This document shows positions 7,693 to 15,761 of a stretch of DNA of 64,000 nt, one piece after another. This DNA is from CAVUAT01 sp963848045 (GTDB lineage Bacteria; Actinomycetota; Thermoleophilia; Solirubrobacterales; 70-9), in the NCBI GenBank assembly GCA_963848045.1, contig CAWKCC010000003.1:456616-520615 (forward strand), in the 5' to 3' direction. The stretch's first letter is position 1. Each line of letters starts with the position of its first letter. The notes beneath the pieces were generated by a model. The model saw nothing but the letters and a program-made list of their open reading frames with translations, had not been told where the DNA came from and made no database searches. Both the position numbers and the translations under genes were made by a program.

Positions 7693-8415
7693 GTGCTCTT
7701 CGAGCTCGACGACGTCACCTACAGTCGCGGGGGCCGTGCGGTGCTTGCCGGGCTCAGCGCCAGCCTGCCGGTCGGCTCGAGTTGCCTGCTCGGCCCCTCG
7801 GGCAGCGGCAAGTCGACGGTGCTCCGCCTGCTCAACCGCCTGATCGACCCGGATGCCGGCCGGGTCGCCTACGAGGGCGTGGACGTTCGCGAGCGCGACG
7901 TGCTGGCGCTGCGCCGCGAGGTCTGTCTCGTTCCCCAACTGCCGGCCCTGATCGAGGGCACCGTCGCCGACAACGTCGCCTACGGCCCCAGGCTGGCCGG
8001 GCACAGCTACGACGCGCGAACGCCGCTGGAGCTCGCGGGACTCGACGCGGGCTACGCCGAGCGGCCCGCCGACAGGCTCTCGGTGGGCGAGCAGCAGCGG
8101 GTGATGCTGGCGCGGGCCCTGGCGCTGGAGCCGCGGGTGCTGCTGCTCGACGAGCCCACCTCGGCGCTCGACGCCAAAGCCAAGGCCGCTGTGGAGCAGA
8201 CCCTCGACTCATTGCGGGCGCGCACGGCGATCTCGATCGTGCTCGTCACCCACGACCTCGGCCAGGCCGCCCGCCTCGCCGATTACGTGGTGCGAATCGA
8301 GGCGGGACGGCTGATCGGCGAGGGCACCGCACCAGGCGTGATCGCCGCGGCCGAGAGGCAGCTCGCCGAGGCGGGCCCGGCGCGGGCCGCGGCCACGGGG
8401 GAGGGCGCGGAATGA
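7693..8415 (+). CDS. ABC transporter ATP-binding protein (FetA-like)
   Basis: A 240-residue ABC ATPase. Walker A is GPSGSGKST, the signature motif reads LSVGEQQRV in place of LSGGQ, Walker B is VLLLDEPTSALD, and the switch histidine is in LVTHD. It overlaps the next gene, a FetB-family permease, by 4 bases (ATGA), so the two form one exporter. Homologous FetAB (YbbLM) exports iron in E. coli under oxidative stress; the substrate here is not proven. GTG at 7693 is preceded by CCGGGGG as a possible ribosome site. An Ala-rich tail of about 20 residues follows the ATPase fold. Confidence 0.88.
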   Translation: MLFELDDVTYSRGGRAVLAGLSASLPVGSSCLLGPSGSGKSTVLRLLNRLIDPDAGRVAYEGVDVRERDVLALRREVCLVPQLPALIEGTVADNVAYGPRLAGHSYDARTPLELAGLDAGYAERPADRLSVGEQQRVMLARALALEPRVLLLDEPTSALDAKAKAAVEQTLDSLRARTAISIVLVTHDLGQAARLADYVVRIEAGRLIGEGTAPGVIAAAERQLAEAGPARAAATGEGAE

Positions 8416-9188
8416 GCGCGCCCATCGACGTCAGCCTCGGCGAGGTCCTCGCGTCTCTCGTCCTCGTCGCCATCGCGATCGCGGCCTCGCGCTGGCGCCA
8501 CGCCGGCCTCGAGGAGGACATCGCCGTGGCGGTGGCGCGCTCGTTCGTGCAGCTGACCGCGATCGGATTCGTGATCGACGTGATCTTCGAGCAGGACAGC
8601 GCCCTCCTCGTCGTGGCGCTGCTCTCGGTGATGGTGGTGTTCGGCGCGTTCACCGCGCGGCGGCGCGCCGCCGGGGTCCCGGGGGCGCTCACGCCGCTGC
8701 TGGTCGCCCTCTCGGTGGCCGCGGTCGCCACGCTCGGCCTGGTGCTGGGACTGGGGATCATCGAGTCGGAGCCGCGATACGTGATTCCCGTCGGAGGCAT
8801 GGTGATCGGCAACTCGATGACCGCGGCGGCGGTCGCTCTCAACAGGCTCGGCCAGGACGTGGGCGACTCGTCTCGCGAGATCGAGGCGGCGCTGGCGCTC
8901 GGCGCCACCTCGACGCAGGCGGTCGACCCTCTGGTCAGGCGCAGCCTGCGCTCGGGAATGATCACCCTCGTCGACTCGACCAAGACGACGGGCATCGTCT
9001 TCTTTCCCGGGACGATGGTGGGGATGCTGCTCGCCGGGGCCGATCCGGTGGACGCCGTGCGGCTTCAGCTGATCCTGCTCTATTCGCTGCTCGGATCGGT
9101 CGCGATCGCCGCGCTGATCGCGACCACGCTGGCGCGGCGCAACTTCTTCACCCCGGCCCAGCAGCTCCGCGAGCCGCCCGAGCCCTGA
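8412..9188 (+). CDS. ABC transporter permease, FetB/UPF0014 family
   Basis: A 258-residue membrane protein of the FetB family with about seven membrane helices. Conserved sequence includes VARSFVQLTAIGFVI, VIPVGGMVIGNSMTAAAVALNRL and the coupling region LALGATSTQAVDPLVRRSLRSGM, followed by KTTGIVFFPGTMVGMLLAGADP. Its ATG overlaps the stop codon of the ATPase gene, indicating translational coupling. The pair probably exports a metal, with iron the best-known case for the family. The gene ends 82 bases before the MFS transporter gene, a gap with GC-rich sequence and no coding potential seen. Confidence 0.88.
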   Translation: MSAPIDVSLGEVLASLVLVAIAIAASRWRHAGLEEDIAVAVARSFVQLTAIGFVIDVIFEQDSALLVVALLSVMVVFGAFTARRRAAGVPGALTPLLVALSVAAVATLGLVLGLGIIESEPRYVIPVGGMVIGNSMTAAAVALNRLGQDVGDSSREIEAALALGATSTQAVDPLVRRSLRSGMITLVDSTKTTGIVFFPGTMVGMLLAGADPVDAVRLQLILLYSLLGSVAIAALIATTLARRNFFTPAQQLREPPEP

Positions 9189-9255
9189 TCGCCGGCCGCG
9201 CCCCGGCCGCGCGCCTCATTTCCCGCCACCGGGCGAACCCGCCGAATCGCGTCTC

Positions 9256-9261
9256 TAGACT
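9256..9261 (+). promoter_or_regulatory. -10 box TAGACT of the MFS gene
   Basis: It ends 9 bases before the ATG at 9271; a GAGG directly before the ATG could also serve ribosome binding. Confidence 0.45.
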
Positions 9262-9270
9262 CGGCCGAGG

Positions 9271-10896
9271 ATGAGCGAGCCCCGCCGGAATCTCCTCACC
9301 CTGGTTGCGACGATCCTCGGCTCCACGATCGTCTTTCTCGACGCCACGGTCGTCAATGTCGCGCTGCCGGCGATCAGCGACGACCTCGACGCCGGGCTCG
9401 CCGACCAGCAGTGGGTGGTCGAGGCCTACCTGCTGGCGATGGTCTCGCTGCTGCTGGTGGGCGGCGCGCTCGGCGATCAGTTCGGACGACGCCGCATCTT
9501 CATCGTCGGCCTGGTGGGCTTCGCCCTTACCTCGGCGCTCTGCGCCGTCGCCCCGACCAGCGAGGTCCTGATCGCAGGCAGGGCGCTGCAGGGCCTGGCG
9601 GGCGCGCTGCTGGTGCCGGGTTCGCTGGCGATCCTGGCGTCGACCTTCGAGGGGGCCGACCGGGGCAAGGCGGTCGGCACCTGGACCGCCTGGACGGGCA
9701 TCGCCACCGTGCTCGGGCCGGCCGGGGGAGGGGCGCTGATCGAGGCGTTCTCCTGGCGGGCGATCTTCTGGGTCAACCTGCCCCTGATCGTCTTCACCAT
9801 CCTTATGGCGCGGGCCTGCGTGCGCGAGAGCGTCGACCCCGACGCCGATCGCGCGATCGACTGGGTGGGCATCGTCCTCTCCGCGGTGGGCCTGGGCGCC
9901 CCGGTCTTCGCGCTGATCCAGCAGCCCAGCCATGGATGGTCGGCCCCGATCGTCTGGGCGCCGCTGGCCGGCGGCGTGCTGCTGTTCGCCGTCTTCATCG
10001 CCTGGGAGTCGCGCTACCCCCATGCGATGGTCGATCTCGGCCTCTTCCGCGTCAGGAACTTCGCCGTCACCAACCTCGAGACCCTGATCGTCTATGCCGG
10101 GCTGATCGGGGCGATGTTCTTCGTCACGCTCTTCCTGCAGCAGACGGCCGGCTACTCGCCGATCCAGGCCGGCCTCGCGACCACGCCGATCTCGCTTGTC
10201 CTGTTCGCGCTCTCGCCGCGCTTCGGCAGGTTCGCGACGGGCATCGGACCACGGCTGCCGATGGCGATCGGGCCGGTGGTCGGGGGAATCGGGCTGCTGC
10301 TGCTGACCAGGGTCGACGCGGGGGCCGACTACCTGACCCAGATCCTGCCCGGCGTGCTGGTCTTCGCCCTCGGCCTCTCGGCCACGGTCGCGCCCCTCAC
10401 CGCCACGGCCCTGGACTCGGTAGACGAGCGCAAGGTCGGGATCGCCTCGGGCATCAACAACGGCGTCTCGCGAATCGCCGGCCTGCTGGCGATCGCGGTG
10501 CTCGGCGCCGTGATCGCCGCCAGCTTCGACTCCACCGTGGACCAGCAGCTCACCGGAGTTGCGGTCAGCGAGGCCGGCGCCGACGCCGTCGCCGCGGCGA
10601 AGCAGAAGCCACTCGGCGCCGCCGACACCCAGGGGTTGCCCGCGTCGGAGGCGAGGGAGATCGACGCAGCCGTCACCACCGCTTCCGTCGACGGCTTTCG
10701 CCTGGGCATGCTGCTCGGCGGCGCCCTGATGATCGCCGGCGGCGCGATCGCCGCGGTCGGCATCCGGGACCCGTCGCGCCGCGAGCCGCGGCAGGCGCCG
10801 CTGGCCGCGCCGGCGGGCGAATGCGCGCGCTGCGCCGAGGACGGCCACGATCGCGACCACCACGAGCACGAGGCAGCCGAGCCCGTCTCCGCATAG
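9271..10896 (+). CDS. MFS drug-resistance transporter, DHA2 (EmrB/QacA) family
   Basis: A 541-residue proton-driven exporter with a predicted 14 membrane helices. The first helix motif LDATVVNVALPAI, the loop motif GALGDQFGRRRIFIVG and LGPAGGGALIEAFSWRAIFWVNLP in helix 5 are DHA2 signatures. The cytoplasmic C-terminus ends in an unusual Cys/His/Glu-rich run (CARCAEDGHDRDHHEHE), which looks able to bind metal, although this is not part of the family core. The gene is monocistronic between fetB and trpS. Substrate cannot be read from sequence. Confidence 0.9.
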   Translation: MSEPRRNLLTLVATILGSTIVFLDATVVNVALPAISDDLDAGLADQQWVVEAYLLAMVSLLLVGGALGDQFGRRRIFIVGLVGFALTSALCAVAPTSEVLIAGRALQGLAGALLVPGSLAILASTFEGADRGKAVGTWTAWTGIATVLGPAGGGALIEAFSWRAIFWVNLPLIVFTILMARACVRESVDPDADRAIDWVGIVLSAVGLGAPVFALIQQPSHGWSAPIVWAPLAGGVLLFAVFIAWESRYPHAMVDLGLFRVRNFAVTNLETLIVYAGLIGAMFFVTLFLQQTAGYSPIQAGLATTPISLVLFALSPRFGRFATGIGPRLPMAIGPVVGGIGLLLLTRVDAGADYLTQILPGVLVFALGLSATVAPLTATALDSVDERKVGIASGINNGVSRIAGLLAIAVLGAVIAASFDSTVDQQLTGVAVSEAGADAVAAAKQKPLGAADTQGLPASEAREIDAAVTTASVDGFRLGMLLGGALMIAGGAIAAVGIRDPSRREPRQAPLAAPAGECARCAEDGHDRDHHEHEAAEPVSA

Positions 10897-10901
10897 GCGT
10901 C

Positions 10902-10907
10902 TAGGCT
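10902..10907 (+). promoter_or_regulatory. -10 box TAGGCT of trpS
   Basis: It ends 6 bases before the GTG at 10914, within the 17-base gap after the MFS gene; no Shine-Dalgarno is present. Confidence 0.55.
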
Positions 10908-10913
10908 CCCGCC

Positions 10914-11900
10914 GTGCGCATCTTCAGCGGAATCCAGCCGACCGGACAGAAGCACCTCGGCAACTACATCGGGGCGATTCGCCAGTACGTGGCGGGCCAG
11001 GACGAGGGGGCCCCCGCGATCTACTGCATCGTCGACCTGCACGCGATCACGGTGCCGTGGGAGCCGGCGGCCCTGCGCTCCAGCGTCCACGACACCACCG
11101 CGATCCTTCTCGCCGCCGGGCTGGATCCCGAGCGCTGCATCCTCTTTCGCCAATCCGACGTGCGCGAGCACACCGAGCTCACCTGGCTGCTCTCCGCCCT
11201 GACGGCGCACGGCGACCTCAACCGCATGCACCAGTTCAAGGACAAGTCCTCGCGCCAGCGCGAGCTGGTCTCGGCCGGGTTGTTCTTCTATCCGGTGCTG
11301 CAAGCCGCCGATGTGCTCGCCTACAAGGCGGACACGGTGCCCGTCGGGGAGGACCAGCGCCAGCACGTCGAGCTGATGCGCGAGATCGCGCGCCGCTTCA
11401 ACGAGCGCTTCGGCGAGCTCCTGGTCGAGCCCGAGCATCGCATTCCCGGGGTGGGGGCGAAGATCATGGACCTCCAAGACCCGGGGTCCAAGATGTCCAC
11501 CACGGGCGGCAGCGAGCAGGGGACGCTGCTGGTTCTGGACGACCCCGAGACCGTGACCAAGAAGGTGCGCAGCGCGGTCACGGACTCGGGCTCCGAGGTG
11601 AGGCGCGGGAAGGACAAGCGGGGCATCTCCAACCTGATCGAGATCCTCTCGGTCGCGCGCGGCACCGGCATGGACGAGATCGAGGCCGAGTTCGAGGGCT
11701 CGGGCTACGGCGACTTCAAGGCGGCCGTCGCCGAGTCCGTGGTCGAGTTCCTGGCCCCGGTACGCGAGCGCTACGAGGCTCTGCGCCCCGACGAGCCCGC
11801 GCTGGAGGCGGCCCTGGACGGCGGCGCGCAGAAGGCCCGGGCCATCGCCTCCGAGACCGTGGCCGAGGTGCGCTCGGCGATGGGCATCGGTCCGTCCTAG
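10914..11900 (+). CDS. trpS: Tryptophanyl-tRNA synthetase
   Basis: A 328-residue class I aminoacyl-tRNA synthetase that charges tRNA-Trp. The HIGH-equivalent motif is PTGQKHLGNYIGA near residue 10, the tryptophan-binding region includes YPVLQAADVLAYKAD, and the KMSKS-equivalent is GSKMSTT. Length is normal for a bacterial TrpRS. GTG at 10914 starts the family sequence MRIFSGIQPTG with no leader. It is followed by an unrelated secreted-protein gene with its own -10 box. Tryptophan supply may also be sensed at the aroF leader in this window. Confidence 0.96.
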   Translation: MRIFSGIQPTGQKHLGNYIGAIRQYVAGQDEGAPAIYCIVDLHAITVPWEPAALRSSVHDTTAILLAAGLDPERCILFRQSDVREHTELTWLLSALTAHGDLNRMHQFKDKSSRQRELVSAGLFFYPVLQAADVLAYKADTVPVGEDQRQHVELMREIARRFNERFGELLVEPEHRIPGVGAKIMDLQDPGSKMSTTGGSEQGTLLVLDDPETVTKKVRSAVTDSGSEVRRGKDKRGISNLIEILSVARGTGMDEIEAEFEGSGYGDFKAAVAESVVEFLAPVRERYEALRPDEPALEAALDGGAQKARAIASETVAEVRSAMGIGPS

Positions 11901-11995
11901 GGGCTCCGGGCAAGGCCCGAATCCCCCTGCCTCCGGTTGCGAGCGCGCCCCGCCCGGCGCCCCACGAAGCGCTGGCAATCGACTGCCCCGTGGTC

Positions 11996-12001
11996 TACGG
12001 T
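11996..12001 (+). promoter_or_regulatory. -10 box TACGGT of the first CSLREA gene
   Basis: It ends 6 bases before the GTG at 12008. Confidence 0.5.
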
Positions 12002-12007
12002 CCTGCG

Positions 12008-14401
12008 GTGGGCCTCAGCGAGCGCATCGGGCGCGGGTTTGCGATCAGGAGCCTGCTCGCGATGGTCGTCGTGGCGCCGGCCGCGCTTGTGCTTGCGCCG
12101 GGCTGGGCCGCCGCGGCGACGATCAACGTCAACTCGATCGCCGACAACACGGACGACGACGGGCTCTGCACGCTTCGAGAGGCGGTGGACGCGGCCACCG
12201 ACAACGCGGCCGTGAACGGCGTCGACGACTGCCCGGCCGGGGAGGCTGCGCTCGACACGATCCTCCTTCCCGCGGGCACCTACCCGCTCTCGGGAACGAG
12301 CGACGAGGACGCGAACGCGAGCGGCGACCTCGACGTCGAGGCGACCGGCGGCGGCCCGCTGCGCGTCGAGGGAGCCGGGCAGGGGAGCACGGTGATCGAC
12401 GCCGCCATGAACGACCGCGCGATCGAGCACAGGGACGCCGACTCGCTGACGCTGGCCGACCTCACCGTCACCAACGGCAAGACCTCAACCGGCGGAACAG
12501 CCGCCGGGCGCGGCGGGGGGATCCAGACAGATGGCTCAGGGGTGCAGACGCTGAACCTCGAGCGCGTCACGGTGAATGGCAACGAGAGCGACTACTCCGG
12601 AGGCGGCCTCTTCGTCGGCTCGGGCGACGTCGCCGCGATCACCGACAGCACGATCAGCGACAACGAGTCCACCGGGAACTTCGGAGGCGGCGGGATCGGC
12701 GCCCTCGGCGGCGTCACCCTGACCGGCTCCACGGTGACCATGAACCGGGCCGGGACGTTCATCACCGCGGGCGGCGGCGGGATCTCCACCTCGAGCCCAC
12801 TGACGCTCATCGACAGCGCCGTCACCGACAACACCGCCGGCGACCCGAGCACCCCCGCCACGACCGAGGGAGGGGACGGCGGCGGAATCGACTTCAACTC
12901 GAACGTCACGGTGGCCCTGACGGTGACCGGCTCGACCATCCGCGACAACGCGACGGAGCGCTCCGGGGGCGGGATCGCGGTCAACGGCAGCCCGACGGGG
13001 ACAGTGAGCGCGGACATCAGCGACAGCCTGATCGCGGACAACGACGCCGTGCTGCTCGGCGGCGGCATCTCCAGCATCGCCCACGCGACGCTCGCGGTCT
13101 CATCCAGCGCCATCACCGGCAACGAGGTGGCCACCGGCCTCTCCTCCGGCGGGGGAGGCGGCATCGCCAACGGCACGATCGCGGGCGACACAGCGGCGGC
13201 GACGGTCACCGGCAGCGTCGTCGCGGGGAACTCGGTCACGGGGACGAACGCCAACACCGACGGCGGGGGGCTCAGGAACGCGGAATCGAGCAGCGGCGCC
13301 TCGACCCTCAGCGTGCTCGGAAGCACCGTCTCGGGCAACACGGTGATCGGCACGGCCGGGGACGGCGCCGGGATCTACAACCAGGCCCCGGGCGGGCAGC
13401 TGACCGTGCTCAACTCCACCCTGAGCGGCAACATGGCCACCGGCGCCAGCGGCAACGGGGGCGGGGTCTTCAACGTCGACGGGCCGGTCGCCCTGATCCA
13501 CACCACGGTGGCAGCGAACTCCGCCGTGGGTGACGGCGACGCCCTCGCCAACGGGACCTTGGCGACCGGGGCGTTCGAGCTGCGAAGCTCCGTCCTCGCG
13601 GGCGCCGTAGCGGCCGACGTCTGCGAGCCGGACACGGCCTTCACCGACCTTGGCTCCAACCTCGACACCGGGGCCTCGTGCGGCCTGTCGGCCGGCTCGA
13701 ACCTCGACCCGGTGCTGGGGCCGCTCGCCGACAACGGCGGGCCGGACGCGGGCCCCGCCGGGAGCACCCTGCCGTTGCGGACGCAGGCCATCGGTACCGC
13801 TGGCGACGCCGTGGACCACGTCGCCGCCGGCGACTGCAAGGACGAGATGGGCGCCGACCTCGACGAGGACGAGCGCGGCACCATCCGCCCCCAGGGCCCC
13901 TTCTGCGACGCCGGGTCGTTCGAGTACGCGGACCCCGATGCCGACGGGGTCGAGCAGGGAGTGGACAACTGCCCAGGGGTCGCGAACCCCGGCCAGGAGG
14001 ACAACGACTCGGACGGCCTCGGCAACGCCTGCGACCCGACGCCGGATGGGCCGCCCGGCGCGGCTCCCTCGAATGCCTTCGAGTTCGGCAAGCTGAAGCG
14101 CAACACGAGGAAGGGGATCGCCTTCCTGTTCGTCACCGTTCCAGGCCCCGGCGAGATCGGCCTTCAGGGCAGGGGGCTGGCCGGCGTCGGCCTCGGCTCC
14201 GCCGCCGCGCGCAAGAGCCTCGCGGTCGGCGGCGGGCGAGTGAAGCTGAAGATCAGCCCGGGCAAGGGCAAGAAGGCCGCCAGGCTGCGTCGGGCGCTGC
14301 GCAGCAAGCGCAAGGCCAGGGTCAAGGTGCGGGTCACCTACCTGCCGACCGGCGGCACCGCAAAGACGCGGACGAGGAAGGTGAAGCTGGTCCGCAGGTA
14401 A
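12008..14401 (+). CDS. Secreted CSLREA-domain beta-helix protein with calcium-type repeats
   Basis: A 797-residue predicted exported protein of unknown function. Residues 1-38 form a Sec signal (basic start, hydrophobic core, Ala-rich cleavage site GWAAAA). Next is a CSLREA-type segment (INVNSIADNTDDDGLCTLREA). Long right-handed beta-helix repeats follow, with many G-G-G-I and N-S-T-I-S-x-N units. A thrombospondin type-3-like calcium motif (DADGVEQGVDNCPGV and DNDSDGLGNACDP) follows at about residues 640-680. The last 100 residues are a basic beta-rich domain ending in KTRTRKVKLVRR. GTG at 12008 was chosen because of the box just upstream and the intact signal peptide. It is probably a surface adhesin or cell-wall-associated protein. 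Confidence 0.82.
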   Translation: MGLSERIGRGFAIRSLLAMVVVAPAALVLAPGWAAAATINVNSIADNTDDDGLCTLREAVDAATDNAAVNGVDDCPAGEAALDTILLPAGTYPLSGTSDEDANASGDLDVEATGGGPLRVEGAGQGSTVIDAAMNDRAIEHRDADSLTLADLTVTNGKTSTGGTAAGRGGGIQTDGSGVQTLNLERVTVNGNESDYSGGGLFVGSGDVAAITDSTISDNESTGNFGGGGIGALGGVTLTGSTVTMNRAGTFITAGGGGISTSSPLTLIDSAVTDNTAGDPSTPATTEGGDGGGIDFNSNVTVALTVTGSTIRDNATERSGGGIAVNGSPTGTVSADISDSLIADNDAVLLGGGISSIAHATLAVSSSAITGNEVATGLSSGGGGGIANGTIAGDTAAATVTGSVVAGNSVTGTNANTDGGGLRNAESSSGASTLSVLGSTVSGNTVIGTAGDGAGIYNQAPGGQLTVLNSTLSGNMATGASGNGGGVFNVDGPVALIHTTVAANSAVGDGDALANGTLATGAFELRSSVLAGAVAADVCEPDTAFTDLGSNLDTGASCGLSAGSNLDPVLGPLADNGGPDAGPAGSTLPLRTQAIGTAGDAVDHVAAGDCKDEMGADLDEDERGTIRPQGPFCDAGSFEYADPDADGVEQGVDNCPGVANPGQEDNDSDGLGNACDPTPDGPPGAAPSNAFEFGKLKRNTRKGIAFLFVTVPGPGEIGLQGRGLAGVGLGSAAARKSLAVGGGRVKLKISPGKGKKAARLRRALRSKRKARVKVRVTYLPTGGTAKTRTRKVKLVRR

Positions 14402-14421
14402 CCGCTGACCGCGCCGGCCTC

Positions 14422-14427
14422 TATCGT
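14422..14427 (+). promoter_or_regulatory. -10 box TATCGT of scpA
   Basis: It ends 6 bases before the GTG at 14434. Confidence 0.5.
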
Positions 14428-14433
14428 GGCCGC

Positions 14434-15156
14434 GTGACTTCCGTCGCCGAGCTCGAGCTCGATCTCGAGGTCTTCCAGGGGCCGTTCGACCTGCTGCTGG
14501 CGGTGCTGCTGCGCGAGGAGATAAGCCTGGCCGAGGTCTCGCTGGGCGACATCGTGCTCGCCTACGTCGACCACCTCGACGAGACGGGCGAGCTGGACCT
14601 CGAGGCGGTGACCGAGTTCCTGGTGTTGATCGCCGCCCTGCTGGAGTTGAAGTCGCGACTGCTGTTGCCCCAGTCCGACGCCGAGCTGGAGCTGGGGCCC
14701 GAGGAGGCGGCCGACGAGCTGCTGGCCCGGATGCTCGAGTACCGCCGCTATCGCGACGCCGCCGCGGTGCTGGTGGCGATGCTCGACCGCGAGGGGGCGA
14801 CGATGTATCGCTCGGCTCCGCCTCCCGCAGAGCTGCGCCGCGCGGCCCTGGAGGCCGCCGTACAGGCCTACGAGCCCGACCGTCTCGGCTCGGCGCTCGG
14901 CGACCTGCTGACTCTCCCGCCCGATCCCGATACCCGGCACATCCGCTCCACGGTCTCGGTGCAGAGGAGGCTGAGCGTGATTCGCGAGCTGCTGGGCAGG
15001 CGCGGCGGCACGATCGACTTCGACGAGTCCTTCGGCCGCGAGGACCGCTTCACCCAGGCGGTTACCTTGTTTGCTCTCTTGGAGCTGCACAGACGTGGCG
15101 AGGCGAGCTGGCGACAGAACGAGATGTTCGGGCCGATCGAGGTGCGGGGATCATGA
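14434..15156 (+). CDS. scpA: Segregation and condensation protein A (kleisin)
   Basis: A 240-residue kleisin subunit that bridges the SMC dimer heads with ScpB to form the bacterial condensin. The N-terminal helix begins LDLEVFQGPFDLLLAVLLREEISLAEV, a family signature. The central helices include AVTEFLVLIAALLELKSRLLLP. The C-terminal winged helix ends in FLxLLEL-like FALLELHRRGEASWRQNEMFGPI. GTG at 14434 matches the upstream box and the homologous N-terminus. It overlaps scpB by 4 bases (ATGA). Its partner smc lies 42 kb downstream in this window. Confidence 0.93.
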   Translation: MTSVAELELDLEVFQGPFDLLLAVLLREEISLAEVSLGDIVLAYVDHLDETGELDLEAVTEFLVLIAALLELKSRLLLPQSDAELELGPEEAADELLARMLEYRRYRDAAAVLVAMLDREGATMYRSAPPPAELRRAALEAAVQAYEPDRLGSALGDLLTLPPDPDTRHIRSTVSVQRRLSVIRELLGRRGGTIDFDESFGREDRFTQAVTLFALLELHRRGEASWRQNEMFGPIEVRGS

Positions 15157-15761
15157 GCGGGCGCAAGGGCGCGAGCGCCGAGGCGGCACCGATGGAGCCC
15201 CTGGAGGCGACGATCGAGGCGCTGCTGTTCCTCTCCCCGGACCCGGTCTCGGCCGCGGAGCTGGCCGAGGCGATCGAGATCGCCGAGGAAGACGTGGCCG
15301 GGGCGGTCGAGACGCTGGGCTCGCGGCTCGAGAGCGACGGCCGCGGCATGCGCCTCAAGAAGGTCGCGGGCGGCTACGCGCTGACCGCGATGCCCGAGGC
15401 CGAGGACGCGGCGCGCAGGCTGCTCTCCAAGCCCCGCACGCCGCCCCTGACGCAGGCGCAGGCGGAGGTGCTGGCGATCGTCGGCTATCTGCAACCCGTC
15501 TCGCGGCCGGAGGTGGCGCGCATCCGCGGCGTCTCCTCGGATTCGGCAGTGGCCAGCCTGACCGAGCGCGGGATGATCGAGGAGCGGGGGCGCAGTCGCT
15601 TCGGCGCGGTCACCTACGCGACCACCGCCCTGTTCGAGAAGCTCTTCGGGCTCTCCGGGCTCGACGGGCTGCCCGACCCGTCGCAGTTCGATCCCAGCCC
15701 CGAGGACGAGCGCGAGCTGCGCGAGCGGCTGCTCAAGGCCGGCGAGCAGCGAACCGCGTGA
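15153..15761 (+). CDS. scpB: Segregation and condensation protein B
   Basis: A 202-residue paired winged-helix protein that binds ScpA and loads condensin on DNA. Family motifs are EATIEALLFLSPDPVSAAELA near the start and PPLTQAQAEVLAIVGYLQPVSRPEVARIRGV in the middle, followed by RSRFGAVTYATTALFEKLFGLSGL. The start overlaps the scpA stop, and its own stop overlaps by 4 bases (GTGA) the start of a secreted CSLREA-peptidase gene. That coupling to an exported protein is unusual for this operon. Confidence 0.93.
   Translation: MSGRKGASAEAAPMEPLEATIEALLFLSPDPVSAAELAEAIEIAEEDVAGAVETLGSRLESDGRGMRLKKVAGGYALTAMPEAEDAARRLLSKPRTPPLTQAQAEVLAIVGYLQPVSRPEVARIRGVSSDSAVASLTERGMIEERGRSRFGAVTYATTALFEKLFGLSGLDGLPDPSQFDPSPEDERELRERLLKAGEQRTA

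Noticed and set aside
9148..10869. 573-residue open frame opposite the MFS transporter gene
   Set aside because: The plus strand has a complete DHA2 transporter; the antisense product is Asp/Gln/Arg-rich without a fold signature.
12500..13450. Repetitive glycine-codon pattern suggesting a CRISPR or tandem repeat
   Set aside because: The similarity comes from beta-helix protein repeats of uneven length in one reading frame, not from identical DNA repeats.
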